From Erpobdella octoculata (Eukaryota > Annelida > Clitellata > Hirudinida > Erpobdellidae), in NCBI GenBank assembly GCA_963978895.1, contig OZ022238.1, positions 35,662,270 through 35,726,269 of the forward strand: a stretch of DNA of 64,000 nucleotides, written 5' to 3'. The notes beneath the pieces are model-generated. The model did no database searches. It was not told the origin of the DNA and was given only the letters and a program-made list of their open reading frames with translations. The stretch's first letter is position 1. Every line of letters starts with the position of its first letter. The position numbers and the translations under genes are program-made. Below, one piece after another: positions 60,575-64,000 of the stretch.

Positions 60575-63547
60575 ATATATACCTATCAATTCTATTCTAT
60601 TCTCTGTTTATTTGTAACGCGCAAATTCAAGCGCAGGCGCTTCACAAATGCGCTGCGCGTTCGTTTACTAAAAAATTAAAAAAAAAAGTAAAATGAAAAT
60701 AAAATAACAGTAAAAAAGAATTAATTATTGAAAAAGTACAGTTTTCAAAGATGCTTTGAAAGTATGGAGGGAGCTTTCACAGCTTCGAAGTTGAGTTGGC
60801 AGGTTGTTCCAGGCAGTTGGAGCAGAGAAGAAGAAACCTCTCCGGCCTATTGATGTTTTTATTCTTGGCACCAGCAGATGTTGAAGTGCGGCTGAGCGAA
60901 GAGAGGTTCTTGTATCATTAATCAATGGTTTGCCGATAGCCTCCGAGAGGTAGACTGGAGCCTGTCCCCGAAGACTCTTGAAAGTGAGCACGTTCAATTT
61001 AAAAAGAACCCTACTCTTAACAGGCAGCCAGTGAAGTCGATTTCGGATGAGGTCAGTGACACTGGCTGATTTTGGCACCCGGAGAATGATCCTTGCAGCT
61101 GAGCGGAGTACAGATTGAAGTTGCGTGAATAGATAAGTTGGAGAGTTTGCTAGGATGGCATTGCAGAAGTCCAAACGAGAGTGAATTAATGCTCGAACAA
61201 GAGTGTGCACCAAGCCAGGTGTAAGAGATCTTCTGAGGATGCGTATCTGCCTAAGGTGGTATTGGCAAAGCCGTACGATATTTGCAACATGTGGGTGAAA
61301 AGAGAGGTCAGAACTGATTATGACACCAAGGTCACGTACAGTAGAAGAGATGTCTATCTTTGACCCAGCAATTAGTAGTGGTCCAGCTGGACATTTTTTC
61401 ACTCTTCCAGAAGTTCCGAGCCAGATGATTTCAGTTTTGGCAGTGTTTAGACAAAGTCTGTTTGATGTCATCCAATCTTCTACACAAGATGACAGGCGTG
61501 ACACAAGAGTACCACAATTTGCCACAGAACTGTGGTCATACAATTGCAAGTCATCTGCATAGGCATGTACAGAAAAACCATGCTTTTCAGCAATAGAGAT
61601 AGCTTCAGCAGTGTACATCACAAAGAGGACGGGACCAAGGACAGAGCCCTGTGGCACACCAAATTCAACATTTCTTGAAGAAGAAATCTGATTTGCAAAA
61701 GTAGTAGAGACAGAACGATTTGAGAGATAGGAACAAAACCATGCTAGGGCAGTTCCGTCCAGGCCATACTTTCGATGAAGCCTCTCTAGCAATATAGAGT
61801 GGTCCACAGTATCAAACGCTGCACTGAGGTCAAGGAGACAGAGCAATGTGACTAAGTCATTGTCAGTAGCACAGAACACGTCCGACAGAACACCCAGTAT
61901 GACGGTTTCAACGGAGTGATAGGTGCGGTAAGCAGACTGAACTGGAGGAAGAAGAGAGTGCTCAGATAAGTAGCATCCAAGTTGATCATTCACTGCACGT
62001 TCCAGCAGTTTAGAAATAAATGAAAGATTAGATATAGGCCGATAGTTTTTAGGATCTAGTGGATCAAGCGTAGATTTCTTAAGTACTGGAGTGACAATCG
62101 CAGACCCAAACATTTTTGGAAATATACCACTTTGAAGAGAGGTGTTCAGAAGAGCGAGAAATGGCGACAACTCCGTTGCCACTTTCTTAATCAGCCAGGT
62201 TGGTGCAGGATCTAGAGAACAACTTTTGTTCGGGGCACTCATTATCAATTTGTAGACATGTTCTCGAGTGATGAAACTGAAACCGAGTAATGTTGCAGAG
62301 CATTCTTCTTGGGAGAAAACAGGAGATGGTGCCGATGATGTGGATGCTCTGACAGATTCAACTTTGTCATTGAAGACCTTGTCAAAACAGTCTGCAGTTG
62401 GGCCGTCAGGAGATGATCGCGAAAATTGCTGGTCACGACAAAGCATCTGCCCAAACGTCCTCCAAAGTCTTTTTGGGTCATCCTCAGCATCTGAAATTTT
62501 TCCATGCCAATATTGTTTTTCCTTTTCAATATATAGCCCATGGAGATTGCGTGTCAGGGTTTTTAGATTGTGGTAGTTTGTCATTGTAGGAAAACGTCTG
62601 TAAAGTTTCTCTGTTTGACGGGTTAGTCGACGTGCATCCCCACAATCAGAATCAAACCACGGCGTCATGGGCCTGAGACGGCGACGGGTATTGCTTATTG
62701 GAGCCATGTTGTTTAGGATGTTGGAGACTGTTTCAAAGTAGATATTGAGGAGCTCATCAACTGAAAGACTCTGGAGGTCCACGAGAGAACCACAGAGCTG
62801 ACTAGCAAGTAAACTAGTACGAAAGTGTTCAATGTCAAAGTTCTTCCATCTACGTGACTTGTTGTAGATGTATTTCACAGGACTGTGGGTGAAAGGGATT
62901 GTGAACCGAATGAGAGAATGATCAGAGAAACCAGAAAAATCGATAGTAATTTTAGGTAGGGGGTGTTCAGAACGAGTGATGACGAGGTCTAGTGTGTGTC
63001 CCCCAGTGTGTGTTGGTTCAGTAACAGACTGAGCCAAGCCAAAAAAGTGCAAGATATGGAGAAGCTTTGTAGTGTGTGGGTTATTATGGTCATTAACATG
63101 GATATTGAAGTCACCAGTTAGTAAGATCATGAGGCCCTCAAAAATCGAAGACAACTTGTCAAAAAATTGACAGCAGACAGGTTGACTTCCGGGACGGTAT
63201 AAAACAACGAAGATGAGTCGTTTTCCTGCTGATGAAAAAGATGAAGCAACATATTCAAAAGTGGTAGGTGAGAGATCGAAATTGACTTTTGAAGCTTCAA
63301 GGATGGAACGATAGATGATGCAAACTCCACCTCCAAAATTACCATTTAGACAATTGATTTTTGGTTGACGATGTGATTCATAGCACTGATAGCCAGGGGG
63401 AATGGCCCGTTGGAGTATGAGGTCATCCGCACATTGGTGCCACGTTTTAGTCAAGGCAAGAACATCAAGGTGATGACTTGCACAGATCTCCTGTATGGCT
63501 GCAGCTTTATTTCCAACGGAGCGAACGTTGAGGCAAGCGGCTTTCAT
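60575..63547 (-). mobile_element. CR1/L2-like LINE with intact 940-codon ORF2
   Basis: ORF2 runs 63547-60725 without interruption. It starts with an apurinic-type endonuclease (residues about 1-235: LNVRSVGNK, GGGVCIIYR, LTGDFNIHVND, SDHSLIRF), has a linker with WFDSDCGDARR, and then the reverse transcriptase (about 480-770): SYRPISNLSF-like NYRPISNLSFISKLLER, LDLSAAFDTVDH, GVPQGSVLGPVLF, HAYADDLQLYDH. The C-terminus is typical (RLDFCNAIL, LHWLPVKSRVLFKL). The usual catalytic Glu of the endonuclease (TETWH in relatives) is Lys here (LTKTWH, residue 34), so this copy may not nick DNA. The 3' UTR carries a GC-rich stem (gcgcagcgcatttg...gcgcctgcgc) and ends in tagaa pentamers near 60590. No ORF1 is visible between 63548 and the window end. 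Confidence 0.92.
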
Positions 63548-63879
63548 AATTTTTAGGCAAGGTTTTTCCTCAGCAAGTTATCAATGATGGTTACTTAATG
63601 GCGCAATGCTCTTTGTTTACAAATGTTTAGATTTATTGCTATTTATAAATAAAATATTTAAAAACTTTTAAAAATAACGTGTTTTTGTGAACTAAAAAAA
63701 AAAAAAAAATTTTTCTCTTGTCTGTGCGAGAAATGTCTATGGAGGCATGCGTTAATTGTGGACATTTGTATAACAAACAAGCCATAATTTTTTAAAACCT
63801 AAAACGTGGGGCGCCATTTATATCCAAAAAAGCAATCTATCCTGTTTGAAATATAGCAGATGGTTAGTTTGAGTAACTT

Positions 63880-64000
63880 CTTTTTGCCCATAAAACGTTA
63901 AATGGATTTGCTAAAAGCTGCTTGAAATCTTGAAATTTTATTAGGTAGACTAAATTTTAATTTTAGCATGCAATAACCTTTGATGTTCGCAGGGCACAAC
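63880..64000 (-). mobile_element. Helitron-like second-subfamily 5' block at the window edge
   Basis: The words 'cccataaaacgttaaatgga', 'ggtagactaaattttaattt' and 'gatgttcgcagggcac' match the blocks at 17110-17225 and 54347-54490. The element continues beyond the window. Confidence 0.5.

Noticed and set aside
62245..62576. Small frames overlapping the LINE ORF2 on both strands
   Set aside because: Shadows of the intact 940-codon reading frame.

Overview
The window is a stretch of an AT-rich invertebrate animal genome. Evidence for this: genes are split by GT-AG introns; the four recognisable host proteins are animal-type housekeeping proteins; the only telomere-like repeat is TTAGGG; and LINE, SINE, hAT and Helitron-like DNA make up much of the sequence. 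I cannot name the species.

Host genes, left to right. NDUFS8 (complex I 4Fe-4S subunit) is on + at 4785-5739, with its 5' exon(s) not found. UPF1 (nonsense-mediated decay helicase) is on - at 7351-19867; 23 exons were reconstructed, every splice phase agrees, and they give 1089 aa. PAM16 (inner-membrane import motor subunit) is on + at 22902-25667, 4 exons, 129 aa. Cofilin/ADF is on - at 25970-27227, three exons after the initiator codon; a likely ATG-only first exon lies about 6 kb upstream at 33166. An unrecognised Ser/Arg-rich 516-aa protein is on - at 39727-46187, 9 exons. The pairs NDUFS8/UPF1 and PAM16/cofilin converge; UPF1 and PAM16 diverge.

Most of the rest is mobile DNA. LINEs: a CR1/L2-like reverse transcriptase at 1-1404, an intact 940-codon ORF2 at 60725-63547 and three decayed pieces. 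hAT elements: many different families, several delimited here by 8-bp target-site duplications (10778-11670, 27592-29116, 35284-38465, 45138-45534, 48518-49897, 57241-58671, 59601-60478). Nearly all carry dense short subterminal repeats and either a transposase C-terminus, a BED finger or nothing. A Helitron-like family has a CCCGG-loop-CCGGG hairpin followed by CTAG and a CGGGAA/AGCGAC minisatellite body; it occurs at least ten times, including a head-to-tail pair at 35701-38008.

The most notable structures are nested insertions. One is a hAT holding two abutting Helitron-like units, each holding an inverted smaller copy (35284-38465). Another is a hAT transposase gene cut by a second hAT whose duplication restores the frame when removed (46980-50577). 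Others are a 112-bp palindrome at the truncated end of a LINE (17273-17384), a telomeric tract between 12-bp direct repeats (58909-58991), a possible GC-AG alternative first exon of cofilin (29671-29724), and hAT derivatives that keep only a BED finger.
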